DNA of 64,000 nucleotides from Phorcus lineatus (GCA_921293015.1 OV121091.1:14909755-14973754); one strand, 5' to 3'; shown: positions 12,305 through 23,659, numbered from the stretch's first letter. Made by a program: numbers and translations. Notes: generated by a model not told the origin, from the sequence alone.

Positions 12305-12329
12305 CCCCCCCCCCCCCCCCCCCCCCCCC
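12305..12329 (+). repeat. Poly-C tract of 25
   Basis: An uninterrupted run of 25 C. Long poly-C/poly-G runs are rare in an A+T-rich genome and may form i-motif or G-quadruplex structure. The exact length is prone to sequencing error. Opposing open frames here simply read it as polyproline and polyglycine. Confidence 0.95.
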
Positions 12330-12747
12330 TTAACACATGAAATTTGTATGCATATTGTGCCCGACAACAGTTATTCATTGGTTTGACGTGTGTCTAAGTT
12401 CAATCAGCAAATACAAATACAAAGACGAATGAGGACTATAACCTAAGAATCCTTCGTCGCACATTAATACTATGACCGAGTTAACTGACAACTCGCCTTC
12501 ATGAAGGTATCTTCAAAAAGTACCGTAAATATTCTTCAATTTGAATTTGGTAAGAAAAAGAATAACCAACTTGAAGCTCGTAATTACGGTTAACTGTCCC
12601 TCGCTAAAGCTATATCACAATAATCCACTCAGGACAGATAAACCGTAATTCCTCGCATTTTGTTTGATTATTCATATAATGTTTCATGTCTGCTATAAAA
12701 TATTGTCAAGTATTGGATAGAAACCAGGATCTCGTGCAGGCACAACC

Positions 12748-12832
12748 ATTTTGGAATGTAAAAGATAAATCGCACGTGCAACCCGTGTGCGTACACTTAT
12801 TTTGGAATGTGGAAACGACGTTGCACGTGTTG
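12748..12832. repeat. Short direct duplication carrying two CACGTG E-boxes
   Basis: ATTTTGGAATGT occurs twice about 51 bases apart. Each copy is followed 13-15 bases later by a CACGTG core (12773-12778 and 12824-12829), the first in GCACGTGCAAC and the second in GTTGCACGTGTTG. The outer context is partly inverted. CACGTG is a bHLH core (USF, Myc/Max, HIF-type). Function is not shown. Confidence 0.5.
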
Positions 12833-13903
12833 TCCAAGTAGTCTTGAAAGATTAAGCAACGTATGATTTCCTCACATGCAGGGAATCGGTACGGTAGCTT
12901 TAGTTCTCGTATGGTACTTATGACACGTGTTACGCTTTACCATGTAGATAGAAAGTGTCAATTGGAAATTGTTTCAACTATTACACGAACACACATCGTT
13001 TCTGTGCATACAGTAGCTTTCTGCCACAAGGCATCATTTGCATCTGTGCATAACGCAACAAATTGACAAGGAATAAATCAATGAATTTCTCGTATATATA
13101 TATACACATTATCAAACATCTTCTCAGATATACGATTTCATTCATCGATTTTCTACAGTTGCATAATAGGAAATCAAAATAAGTAAATGAATTAATATAC
13201 GAAGCAGGGAGAGTTTGAAGAATTTTACATTATTTTCTAAAGCCGGATTATAAAAATACGTTTAGTAATACAGAACGTTGCAGCGTCTAGAAATTAATTT
13301 AATATAGCATCGCACTTGCTCTGTATGTAAGGGGATGACTAAGAAATAAAACCTGACGATATTGATTCCCTCCTCTTATTCATGATAAACTATTTACGTC
13401 AATGGTCCGCTTATTTACATCGATTTGCAGAAATTGCTTATATGTTATAAGCCGGCCAGTGTTTTTATGGCTTTGGAGATGGCAACGTTTTGCAATAATG
13501 TGGATCTAAATGTCTATATGGGCTGAGTGAGTGTTAGTATTCATTGCTTTTCTAAATAGCCCAAAGATTAAGTAGAAACTTCCCGTTCGGAAGCCGGTTA
13601 GTGTTGGGGATGGCGCAATTACGCTTGTTTGAGCCGCATTTATATTTTTATATCCAAACGATATCGGAGTAATCTTGGACGTTTAATCATTATAAATATT
13701 TGCGTTTCTTCTCATAACATTGAAAGTAGCACTCACTACAAAGGCTTCATGTGAAGAGAAAATCAGAAAGGAAAATAAACAAAAAAACCAGAAGAGAATC
13801 TTAAAAGCTTTTCCTACGATGCAGGACCTGTTTAAACGCATCATTAAAAGAGAAATGAAATTTCAAGTTTGATGTTATAGCGTTACATCTGACGTGCATT
13901 ATT

Positions 13904-13919
13904 GCCACTAGATGGCGTA
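13904..13919 (+). promoter_or_regulatory. CTCF-like binding site
   Basis: GCCACTAGATGGCGTA contains CCACTAGATGGCG, which fits the bilaterian CTCF consensus (CCASYAGRKGGC). Two TGCGCA-type words follow within 35 bases (near 13926 and 13941). An identical 12-base core occurs at 34835-34846. CTCF is an insulator and loop-anchor protein; occupancy is inference from motif only. Confidence 0.45.
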
Positions 13920-16690
13920 GCGATGTGCGCAATAGCTTCTGCGCATCTTCATCTGGACATATAAGACATTTACAAATAACACCACTACATCTTTATGACT
14001 TTATTCCCGCTTACTACATAAATCGAATCTTTTGATAAGTGTCATGTAAGAATTGTTGATATTTTTAGAAAGACGAATTGAATGAATATTTCATATCATG
14101 GTTTATGATATAAGAGTGCGTATCATATTATTGAAGCCACTCCAAAACATAATTGTTCCCAGAAGCGATCAATCAGTTTCGATTGATGATAATGCTCGAC
14201 ACCGATAAACCACGATCAACTTTAACCCGTTCAATCGCTTGTGTTACTAAATGCATACAGACCAGACAGAGGTCAGAGGTCACATTGTAATCAATAGTCG
14301 GTTTGATAGCGGCGAGCATGCCTTGAGTATCTTGAAAAGATCTCATCTAAAACTTTCAAACTTTTTTAGATTTCCTCACGCAAATGTAAAGTGATGTCTG
14401 GGTTCTGCATTGAAATCTTGAAGTGAAAAGCCTGAGTTTTTCCAAAGGAAACCCTTTACCTAATGCATATTAGGAATTATATCATAGCTTTTCCTGCTTT
14501 CATTAAAATCTGCTGAAGGATCATATGTTGAAAAAGACGTTCGAATGCTTAACACAATCATGAATCAAAATTCTCAGTAAAAACTTATTTCCATGAATAA
14601 ATGGCAAGAATTAGTGGTGTGAAATAAATTTAAAAAGTTGTTTTTTTATTAACATGGTCTTGGATAAAATTCTTCGGTATCTGAATTTGCGTCTGTTTTA
14701 AACCCTAAGATTTTTTCGAAGTGGCTTATGACGTGACATGGTTAGATGGAACAACTGCATGTACATGTAAATCATAATTGAGAGAAAATGGATGTTTAAG
14801 GATATGAATTCTCTAAATCGTTACTATACTCTCAGATAAACAAGCTGCTGGAAAGATCGTACGACAACAAATTAAGGGATGGCAATGGTTTCAGAATTGC
14901 AAACTTACTTGATTATATTTTCTTCCTAAATCTACGAATGTATATAATCGAATACACCTTGTCCCCAAATCAATCCTTAACGCCGATATTGACATTTTAT
15001 ATGTATCCTTCAAATAGTTAGATATTATCAATGCCTTCCAAACGAGCTTTTAATAATGTATCATCTGATTTGTATTGCGTTTACATCTACACAATCATCA
15101 TCCCTTAGCTTAATAGGTATAGTCCTATACGAATCGATTTAAACGCGAATAACCGATTGTTGAAAATGTGTCCGTTTGTTGAATAATCCGTATAATATTG
15201 CTTTCATTGCCTTCTCCACGTTAATTACTTAGAAAATAACACATCCAAATCCGGCAGTACAAATGAGTAGAAAACCTATTAACAACATATCACGGTTTAT
15301 TTAGATTACATTGTTTCCATGGACACAAACCATAAAAACATCACGAAACTTCATATATAGCTTATGTCGAGATCACCTGATGCAAACTCGAATAAGCAGA
15401 GAGCTAAAATGCTTCTAAATTGAAACTGGCAAATGGACTTGTATTTATTATTTTTGCACGGTGTTATGTTTTGACAGTTGGAATTGTATTCATGTATCAC
15501 CAACGTATTTTGTTAGAGCCATGTTTCGTACCGTTTCCCTCTAACCAATCGGCGACTTAGCTAGAAAGTATTAGTACGACTCTACATGAATGTGGGCTAC
15601 TGATTAGTTGAATATCTGAAAGTTGAAAATCGGTAGAGTTGTCTGATCCAAACGTAGCGATGTTAGATCGGATTTTTAGATCTGTATACTTATGACAATA
15701 CCATGTAATTCTGGATGTTTTTGAGGCCTCATAGCATTACCAGAGAAAAACTGAGAATGTTGAATTTTGAAAACAAAAGTCCAGGTCCTTTGTCCTTTAG
15801 CACAAGCGTACCATACTCCACAGTTAACCGTAACAGTCTTGAAAGTCATTGAAGTAATATAACAATAACAATAATAATAAGTTATAACAAGGGGTCAACA
15901 TTTCGAAAACCCAAATTTTTTTCTCTACAAAAACCTTTAAAAGTTATCAATAGCTTTAAACACAAATCATGTTTTCGTGTGCACTAAGTAAATATCATTG
16001 TATTGTTTTCGGACAGAGTTGATATGAAATATTTTTAATCAAAATTTAAAGAAATTGGAATTTTGAAAATATGACCCCTTCTGTCTATTTCATCATTCAA
16101 AAATTAGAACTTTTGCACTAGTGAAAAAGATTCATAAGACTCTTCCAGTTTTTTATTGCTATTTGGTACTATTTCACACATCTACCAAAATTCTTAATAT
16201 GAAAAGATATCATATTTCTTCATCAATTGCTCAAATTCTGAGTCAAAATCACAAGTTTCAATTCTACCGCTGACATTTAAAAGACTCTGAAGCACGAACA
16301 AGATCATGAAAAACTCCTCACAACTTTTTAAATGGCTTAAAAGAAACAAAATAAAACCTTTCCGCTCTGTGTGACGGCGTTCGTGTCCTGTATGCAAATA
16401 CCCCGTGGTTCATTCACTTTCAGTTGAGCACTTTCAATCAATTTGTTCTTCTTTAGGGCAATGTAATTTCACCAAAATGTCTGAAAATACAATCTAAAAC
16501 AAAGATAATCCTAGAGACCTTTGTAATTTCACATTATTGGAAAGGCGCTAAGGGGTGAGAAAACGGCTTTGGTATCATCTCAATTTAGCTCAATTACGCC
16601 TTACAATAAGCCTGTGGTTAAAAAGACATTTCTTCGGCTGTCTTCCACCATGCACGGTGTACTCAAAGACGCTCGAGTTACCTAGTTAGT
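13920..16690. other. Non-coding interval, nothing clear
   Basis: A+T-rich unique-looking DNA. I see no gene, tandem array or recognisable transposon. The 67-residue minus frame at 16194-16397 has no recognisable domain. Confidence 0.5.
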
Positions 16691-16691
16691 A

Positions 16692-16770
16692 GTCACAGCA
16701 GCTGTGCTGTTAAACCTATGACGGTCACTTGATTGGACAGCCTGGATATCCCGTCTGCGCATGTGCCCGT
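16692..16770. promoter_or_regulatory. Promoter-like cluster: E-box, CCAAT, NRF1-like
   Basis: Within 75 bases lie CAGCTG (16699-16704) inside a larger palindrome, an inverted CCAAT (ATTGG, 16732-16736) and TGCGCATGTGC (16756-16766), one base off the NRF1 palindrome. The local sequence is less A+T-rich than its surroundings. A perfect CRE follows at 17017-17024. No adjacent coding exon was found, so the target is unknown. Confidence 0.3.
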
Positions 16771-17016
16771 GGACATATGAACTAGTGACAGTGACCGAAA
16801 TAGACAACATGTTGTGTCTACACTTTTGAGAAGAGCTGAAGCCCTTGTCTTGTGTAACGTGATTGTATTTCAGTCAGTCACATGTAGATTCCAAAAGGAG
16901 TTAATCTGAAAGTATGGATAATTATTTTTTGTCGTTGTGGACAATTTTGCTATTGAAAAGTGTATTAAGAATAACATGACTCCGTGAAACACTATGCTTA
17001 TTTCAAAAAGGGATCG

Positions 17017-17024
17017 TGACGTCA
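17017..17024. promoter_or_regulatory. Perfect CRE (TGACGTCA)
   Basis: TGACGTCA in the context CGTGACGTCACA. This copy lies outside the foldback repeats that carry most other CREs in the window. It is about 250 bases after the cluster at 16692-16770. Confidence 0.4.
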
Positions 17025-17744
17025 CAGAATGTCCCAATTAATTTCTAAAACGATACAGGAGCAATCATTTTCCCCTTAATTTTAATAATAAACAAGATTT
17101 TAGTCTTCATATCAAGTTTAGTAAACTACAATTAGATAATTGATAATTATATATCATACAGATGCTTGAAGCATTAACATTTTTCCTCTGTTGCTATCAA
17201 AAAATCATATTAATCATGACGATAAAATTTCGAATGCTGTGAGAAGGATAAGAATTTCGCCCACGGTTTGTATCAATTTTTGATAACCCTGATAACCCTT
17301 ACAAATTATTTTCAGTTCTGTTTACTGCATTTCAGAAATATGCCTCACATTTACCGGTTATCGTACAGCAAAGAAAACAGAAAAATCGTGATACAGGACA
17401 ACGCACTAAGGTGTCAGCCGTGTTATCATGTCTTAACTTGTACAGAAAGAAGTGGTTCACTTTGATGGATAGTCGTGAGGAAAAGCTTACTGAAAGGAGT
17501 GATGGAGTCGTAAGAGATTTAACAGACCTCCATAACTGCAGGGAATGCTGTTTCCTTAACAACTACTAGTGGCGGAGAGTGGCTGAACCGGTATTTATAC
17601 CAGCGCCTATAAGCTGATGGTCATATTGTGAGACAAAACATAATTCAGGAAGATTTGGGACTTGTGTATTTATTGATGTTGGTATCATTTAGGTGTCAAA
17701 GAAGGGATTATCTGTTTATAAAGAGTAAGGATTGTGGAGTTTTT

Positions 17745-17995
17745 TCTCGGTATTTATTGAAGATCACAATGATGTGGCCAAAGCCCCGGGTTCGAATCCC
17801 GATGGACACACTAAATATTGTTGATCTGGGTCTCCTACTGTTTGCGTCTCTGACATGTCACTTTATCCAGCTCAGTCCAAACACCTGTATAAATGGGTAC
17901 CTAAATAAACGGCTGTACATGATTATGTGTAGCACTTCGACAGCACTCGATAAAATACCTCAAGGGAAGATATTATATAGCGCTTTTAGCAACTG
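17745..17995 (+). mobile_element. tRNA-derived SINE, family II, copy 1
   Basis: A Pol III B box, GGTTCGAATCC, lies at 17789-17799. A body follows with CTCAGTCC and ACCTGTATAAATGGGTACC, then a tail with ATATAGCGC near 17975. The same body order occurs at 30950-31145 and 57985-58300. The tRNA head (A box) is decayed. The 123-residue frame 17628-17999 is a shadow of this element. It resembles SINEs with conserved 3' domains known from molluscs and other lophotrochozoans; I do not assign a named family. Confidence 0.65.
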
Positions 17996-18095
17996 CTAGG
18001 TGCGTCAAAAGTAGCCATTTCACTATCTTAATCATAAGATGAGATAAGACATCACTATATCAAGATTAAGGAACCTTATACTTCTTATACCTGCC

Positions 18096-18250
18096 TTAAA
18101 ACGAAGGTTTCTAAATCTAGAACTCGAGAGCGCTGATTGAATGCAATCAAAGTTAGTTGTGCAATTAACCGTCGCCGTTTTAAAAGTTAACATTCAAATC
18201 GCCTAAGTTATTTCCGTAAGCTTCCGTAAGAAAGTATAGGAATCATTGCT
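18096..18250 (+). mobile_element. Fragment of TIR element (MITE-like)
   Basis: This matches the left half of the element at 46669-47057. Shared words are ACGAAGGTTTCT, GAACGCTGATTG-like sequence, TGCAATCAAAGTTAG, TTGTGCAAT, and CATTCAAATCGC. The right terminal inverted repeat is missing, so it is a truncated or decayed copy. Confidence 0.6.
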
Positions 18251-19137
18251 ATTTGAATCATTATTACCACATGTCGATGAATATGAACTTCTTTTTCTCA
18301 AACTGCAGTGTAATATGACCTTTATCATATTTATCAATTCAAATCAAGCCTCCATCATAGTGACTTATGTTGTATGACATAGGCTACATATATTTTGCTT
18401 GAGGCAGATGTCACATGGAATGAGAAAACTCCTGAAATGATAGAGATTAGCGCAGTATAGTTATTTACGGATGGTCATGTATACAGTTTCATCGTACGAA
18501 TTTATACATGAACTCTTACCAAAAGTAAAGTAGCAGACATGAAATAATACATTATCCCATGGTCTGATTGAGTTTAAAAACCTTGTAATTTTCTCATTTA
18601 AACATAACAACTTTCCCATCACCCTTTATATATGTGATCGTTGAAACCTATTATCACGTCTTTTCTACATTTACATTTTTTTCATCCATAATTCATATCT
18701 CAAATCTGTAAAACAATCATTTACGAACAACAAGGCCAAAATTCATCTTATATTTGTCTATACGGAACAAAATTCACGCAGCAATTCGCATAATATTCCG
18801 TGATTTAGACCGGTTGCAAGTGATTACAGTAAGCTTCTCTCCCAATGTAAAGCTCACAGTGGCCACAGACATTGTATACATGTATTTGCTACACCTCGCT
18901 GGCATAGCTTGTGCAATTATCTCGTATTTGATGAATGAGAATCCAGTTTTCTGTTTTGTCAGAACCGGCAAGGATCAACACGGTTCGAAACTAAATCAAT
19001 CATGGCTTTGCTTGTCTACCATTTTGTACGTATTAGGAATATAATGTATGTCATTAGGAGAGCATGTTTGCTTTAACGAAAAAAATTCCGTATATTATGT
19101 TTAACAGCCTTATCGCTAATGGTCTGAATGAAAAAAA
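18251..19137. other. Non-coding interval, nothing clear
   Basis: Two opposing frames overlap here (18754-19044 plus, 18774-18971 minus). The plus frame has one hydrophobic stretch (YMYLLHLAGIACAIISYL) but no family I recognise. No start context or splice site decides between them. I do not call a gene. Confidence 0.4.
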
Positions 19138-19143
19138 ACTTAC

Positions 19144-19239
19144 CTGAAGTACATTTGTAGCTGTATTAACTGTTCTCTGAGTCAGACGCTGCAGTTTAGA
19201 AATATATTTCTTATCCTCCAGTTTAAGTGTTGAGGACCT
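19144..19239 (-). other. Possible short internal exon, minus strand
   Basis: On the minus strand, an open frame of 32 codons ends in CTTCAG immediately followed by a strong donor, GTAAGT (19138-19143) and a T-run. The last residues read LQRLTQRTVNTATNVLQ. Possible acceptors (CTGCAG at about 19189-19194) have only weak pyrimidine tracts. I do not recognise the protein with confidence. It may be chance. Confidence 0.2.
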
Positions 19240-19377
19240 TCAATGCTTCATACACTTGTTTTAATGACGATGCTTCAGTTTTCTCCTACTTGCATTTCAT
19301 AATTGAGATTGTGACGATAGTCTGATTAATTGTGGCAAATGCCATTGGTAGTAGTTTTAATCTAAATAAGCTATAGA

Positions 19378-19735
19378 GGATACTAAACGACCTTCTATTT
19401 AATACTATTTTTATTAAACGAGTTAATGATTATGTATAAAACGAGCGAAAGCGAGTTTGATACCAAATCATTAACGAGTTTAATAAAAATAGTATTAATT
19501 TGAAGGAAGTTTAGTATTCTGTTTATTACTTGAACCTAGTAATCAAGCATGATTGTCGAAAGTGTACTGAACGAAACATTTCCGCGACTTGGCCGCCATT
19601 GTGACGGCGGTGCTGTCATTGTGACGTCACAACCACACAATATTATGACGTCATACGTGCAGCGGCATTACACTAGTTTAATATCGCCGTATAAATATTA
19701 CACTGCGGTATCTTACACGGTCGAGTAATAAAACC
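19378..19735 (+). mobile_element. CRE-bearing foldback repeat, copy 1 (most complete)
   Basis: A palindromic end (arms 19379-19432 and 19466-19520, around ACGAGCGAAAGCGAG) is followed by a body with CCGCGACTTGGCCGCCATT (YY1-like core). Two perfect CREs follow at 19622-19629 and 19646-19653, then ACACTAGTTTAATATCG and a CGAGTAATAAA end. TTTATTACT near the inner end is inverted relative to that terminus, giving short outer repeats. Related copies lie at 31292-31526, 55041-55385 and (reverse) 57024-57296. It has no coding frame, so it is a non-autonomous, MITE- or foldback-like element. Confidence 0.7.
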
Positions 19736-19914
19736 AGTTATGACATAGAAGCAATATCAACGCAATGATATGGCTATGGATGCAGACGCAACGTGAGATA
19801 CCGCCTAAAATTACAATGAAACGATGTCTGAAGATGCATTCGCGGTGCTGGTACTCAAAAGATATTCAAATGAAGTAATTCAGGCGAGAGTGAGTGTGTA
19901 AGTGAGTTTGGATT

Positions 19915-20345
19915 TAAAGGGGCTGTACCACGTTTTAAAGAAATTTTATTGCTTTAAATTTCCCTTGATGAGTGTAAATTTAGGCCAAATGCATTATCTT
20001 CAGAAGGCCATCACCTCATTACTCAACCCAATTATCATTACATGTGGAAGAAAGTATAAAGTATCAAGCTAAACTACCGGCGGCCATTTTAGTTTAAGTA
20101 CCTTTAAATCATTTATGATAGTTTTACCGAACATGGTATGCAGCTTACGTTAACTGAAACGTTCGTTTGAGAACGGCTTCTTTTGATTAAAAACAATTTT
20201 CTTTGCATTTTTTAACATTTTTTTTCATTTTCGTGGGGTCATTTTGTTTACCTCAAAACAAACCTGTAACTGCCCATTCAACTTGTTTTCATAAAAGTTA
20301 TACATTGTTCACTTGTATAAGTACTCTTAATAGGGTAGATGTTAA
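19915..20345. repeat. Dispersed repeat R, copy 1
   Basis: It opens with TTAAAGGGGCTGTACCACG. The core GCGGCCATTTTAG is followed by GTACCTTTAAATCATTTATG and a GCTTACGTTAACTG stretch. Similar order and wording recur at 40205-40640 and 47136-47430. It is non-coding; copy boundaries are approximate. Confidence 0.5.
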
Positions 20346-20781
20346 CCCTGTAGGACTGAAATTTGTCTGAAACTGAAATTCAGTTTTGTTGACATTTGAG
20401 AGAGAGAGAAAAAAAACCCAGACCATACAAGCATTTTCATCATGATTTTTAACGAAATACTTTTAAGCGCACTAGTTGCGAAAGTAACATTTCATATACA
20501 TTGGTAGCTCGACAGACGTAAAGAATGTACATAACTACACTGTAGTTATAAAATCGATGAGATATCAAGGTTCATGAATAATCGTAATTGTAGCTATAGT
20601 AGTCTACTAGGTTTACTTTTACTACATCTATTACCAATATTCTTAAAAGTAGTAGAAGCTATAGTGATAGTGGTATTCAAAGAACTAGGGAGTAGACTAT
20701 CAATATATGGATATTTTGAGTAGCAGAAGAAGTAAGACGAGCTGTAGCAGTACTTGTGATAAGTTAATAGTTGTAGTAGTG

Positions 20782-21180
20782 GTGATAGTACATGTAGCAG
20801 CAGCAATAGCAGTAGATGTATTGGAAGTAGCAACAGTATTAGTAGAAAGAGTAGAGATAGCAACAGTTGCTGTAGTAGTAGTAGTGATAGTATATGTAGC
20901 AGCAGCAATAGCAGTAGATGTATTGGAAGTAGCAACAGTATTAATAGAAAGAGTAGAGATAGCAACAGTTGTTGTAGTAGTAGTGATAGTACATGTAGCA
21001 GCAGCAATAGCAGTAGATGTATTGGAAGTAGCAACAGTATTAGTAGAAAGAGTAGAGATAGCAACAGTTGTTGTAGTAGTAGTGATAGTATATGTAGCAG
21101 CAGCAATAGCAATAGATGTATTGGAAGTAGCAACAGTATTAGTAGAAAGAGTAGAGATAGCAACAGTTGTAGTAGTAGTA
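20782..21180. repeat. 99-bp higher-order repeat, four copies
   Basis: GTGATAGTA(C/T)ATGTAGC recurs at 20782, 20884, 20983 and 21082, giving spacings of 102, 99 and 99. Each unit includes GCAGTAGATGTATTGGAAG (one copy has an A for G) and AGAGTAGAGATAGCAACAG. Copies are nearly identical, so amplification was recent. All spacings are multiples of three. Confidence 0.85.
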
Positions 21181-22004
21181 GTAGAAACAAAGGAAGGAGT
21201 AGTAGTGCTAGTAGTAGTGTCACTGGTAAGCTTAGTAGCTGTTATAGTAATAGTAGTATTAGCAGAAGTCGTAGTTAAACTCATACTAGTACAGCAGTAG
21301 TGATAGGTGCAAATAACAGCATAGATTAGATGTAGTTGTAGTAGTAATGGTAATAGTAGTAGAAGGAGAAGGAGTAGAAGTAGATCTGGTAGAAGCAGGA
21401 GCAGTAGCAGTGGCGGTATTAGTCATCATTGTAGTAGAAGAAGTAGTAGTAGCGGAGGTAGTAGTATTTCTTGTTTTGGCAGTAGAAGTGGAATAAGTAT
21501 AAATAGCTGATATAGTAACAGCAACAGTATTAGCAGTAGTCATAGTTATTCTCATAGCAGTACAACATTAGTAGTAGGTGAATATAGCATCATAGAGTAG
21601 ATGTAGTGATAGTAGTAGTAGTAGTAGGAGGAGTAGAATTATTAGAAGCAGTATAGGTAGCGAAAGTAGTCAAAGTAATAGTAGATAACATTCTTTTCTG
21701 TGGGCTTTTAATTTCATATGAGAATGCTGTCAAATCTAGACTTGCTGAATGAGGACCTAGACAGCAATTTAATACAAAGTCATGACGCATTAGTAGAAGA
21801 AGAAGTAGAAATAGTAGCAGCAGTGGTAGTTATTGTTGTAGCATTAGCAATAGAATAAGTAGTAGTAGCTGTTAAAGTGAGTAGTAGTATTAGCACAAAA
21901 GTCGTAGTTTAACTCATACTAGAACAACATTAGTGATAGGTAAAAATAGCAACTTATTTTATATGTAGTTGTAGTAGTAATATTAGAAGTGGTAGTAGCA
22001 GCAT

Positions 22005-22037
<33 letters not shown>

Positions 22038-22457
22038 CAGTAGCAATATAAGCTGTAGTAGTAGTAGTATAAATGGTAGAAGGAAAAGTAGTAGATGTTG
22101 TAGAAGCAGTAAAAGTCGCAGTAGTAGTCATAGAAGTAGTAGAGGAAGTAGAAGTAGTAGCAGTAGTAGTAGGAAATTAGGAGCCTAAAGAAACGAATAT
22201 TATGGATCAAGGAACATTAAATTTTTAAAATATTTCATAGACTTTCATAGACATAGACTTAATTTTTAGTTGATGGTTCTGGTTGTGGCAGTAGGAGTAG
22301 AATAAGTAGTAGTCATAGTTAAACTCATAGTAGTACAGCAGCAGTAGTAGAAGAAAATAGCAACATAGATTAGATACAGTGGTAGTAATTATAATAGAAG
22401 CAGTATTAGCAGTAGTAGTAATAGTAGTAGTATTAGCAGTAGTAGTGGGTGAACATA

Positions 22458-22890
22458 GCAGCATGGAATAGATAAAGTCGTAGTAGTAATAGTAGAAGTA
22501 GTATTAGCAGTAGAAGTAAAAGGAGTAGTATTAGTTGTAGTCGTAGTTAGAAATAGCAGCATGGATTAGATAAAGTGGTGGTAGTAATAGTAGAAGTAGT
22601 ATTAGCAGTAGAAGTAAAAGGAGTAGTATTAGCAGTAGTCGTAGTTAAAAATAGCAGCATGGATTAGATAAAGTCGTAGTAGTAGTAATAGTAGAAGTAG
22701 TATTAGCAGTAGAAGTAAAAGGAGTAGTATTAGTAGTAGTCGTAGTTAGAAATAGCAGCATGGATTAGATAAAGTGGTAGTAGTAATAGTAGAAGTAGTA
22801 TTAGCAGTGGAAGTAAAAGGAGTAGTGTTAGTAGTAGTCGTAGTTAAACTCATAGTAGTACGGCAGTAGTAGGTGAAAACAGCAGCATAG
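22458..22890. repeat. 98-101-bp higher-order repeat, four to five copies
   Basis: GCATGGATTAGATAAAGT-like words start at 22461, 22559, 22657 and 22758, with a diverged fifth near 22884. Between them runs AGTAATAGTAGAAGTAGTA and AGTAAAAGGAGTAGT. Spacings are 98, 98 and 101, so this sub-array is not strictly in a three-base phase, unlike 20782-21180. Confidence 0.8.
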
Positions 22891-23275
22891 ATTAGATGTC
22901 GTTGCAGTCTGAATATTATTATTATAAGTCATACATATATTATGAAAAAGAATGTTCAGATTATTGCAAATGTATCTATAACAAAATTAATATACTTGTT
23001 TTAGAACAGCAAGAGGATTCAGGCAATCTTAGCCCAATATCCCCACCAGCAATAGTAGTAACAGTAGTAGCTCTAATGCATTTAAAGCATTAATATCCTG
23101 CTGAGTGTAAGATAGCGGCACTAATGAAATATTTACAATGTTCACACTGTGATATCCAAAAGTCAATATCCACATACCATGGCAAAAACGACCCTAACAC
23201 TCTAGATGATATCATCGAATGTATCTGCTTTCTCCATTACCAGTAAAACTTTCTTTTTTCACTCGGGCAACCACA

Positions 23276-23360
23276 GACAGATAGCTATTGACTCTAAGCC
23301 AATGTTGGACAACTTATTCTCTAGTATTTATCCTATCTGATCCAGCCGTAGCTATCTGTC
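23276..23360. repeat. 12-base perfect inverted repeat
   Basis: GACAGATAGCTA (23276-23287) is perfectly inverted as TAGCTATCTGTC (23349-23360), with about 60 bases between. It lies in sequence that is less A+T-rich and less repetitive than its neighbours, next to a second inverted repeat at 23541-23658. Confidence 0.5.
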
Positions 23361-23540
23361 GACCTATCTCTCGTGATAAGCCTCAACTACTCTACCTCGT
23401 CTGACAAGCTCTTCCAAACAGCGTTACCTAATTCCTATTGTTTCAAGGCATTAGCTTTTCTGCCAACCGCCCAGTGTTTGCACAGAAAGCACACAGTGTT
23501 TTCATTCTGTATCAGACTTGTTTCATGTGATGGCAGGGAC

Positions 23541-23658
23541 TTATAGAGCAAGTGTTATGTCAGACCTACTTAAGAACTTATGAATATTCCATCGTGATTT
23601 CTTCAAGGGTTCCATATTGGCACTCCGGTGTGGATTATGGGTATCACTTGCTCTATAA
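23541..23658. repeat. 14-base perfect inverted repeat
   Basis: TTATAGAGCAAGTG (23541-23554) pairs perfectly with CACTTGCTCTATAA (23645-23658). The loop of 90 bases shows no extended stem by eye, so it is not miRNA-like. The plus frame 23719-23916 just downstream has no recognisable domain. Confidence 0.5.
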
Positions 23659-23659
23659 T

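Larger units (their letters stand above)
20590..22895. repeat. AGT-triplet array with higher-order structure
   Basis: About 2.3 kb built almost wholly from AGT/GTA/TAG-like triplets. Because most repeat lengths are multiples of three, long open frames arise on both strands (polyVal, polyLeu and polyThr-like frames near 20590-21300). These are artefacts, not genes. It contains two sub-arrays (20782-21180 and 22458-22890) and a recurring spacer with AAACTCATA and AGATTAGATG words. A non-repetitive insert of about 95 bases lies at 21690-21785. Confidence 0.85.

Noticed and set aside
12751-12770. TGGAATGTAAA resembles the start of miR-1
   Set aside because: Only the first 11 bases match, no opposite arm or hairpin is present, and the word is part of a local direct repeat.
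20344-20366. ACCCTGTAG followed by GAAATTTGT resembles miR-10
   Set aside because: The centre differs, the nearby inverted sequence gives only a short imperfect stem with a tiny loop, and no star arm is recognisable.
20594-21300. Overlapping long open frames on both strands (about 190-210 residues)
   Set aside because: They are forced by triplet repeats lacking certain stop words. Several frames are open at once and the products are low-complexity.
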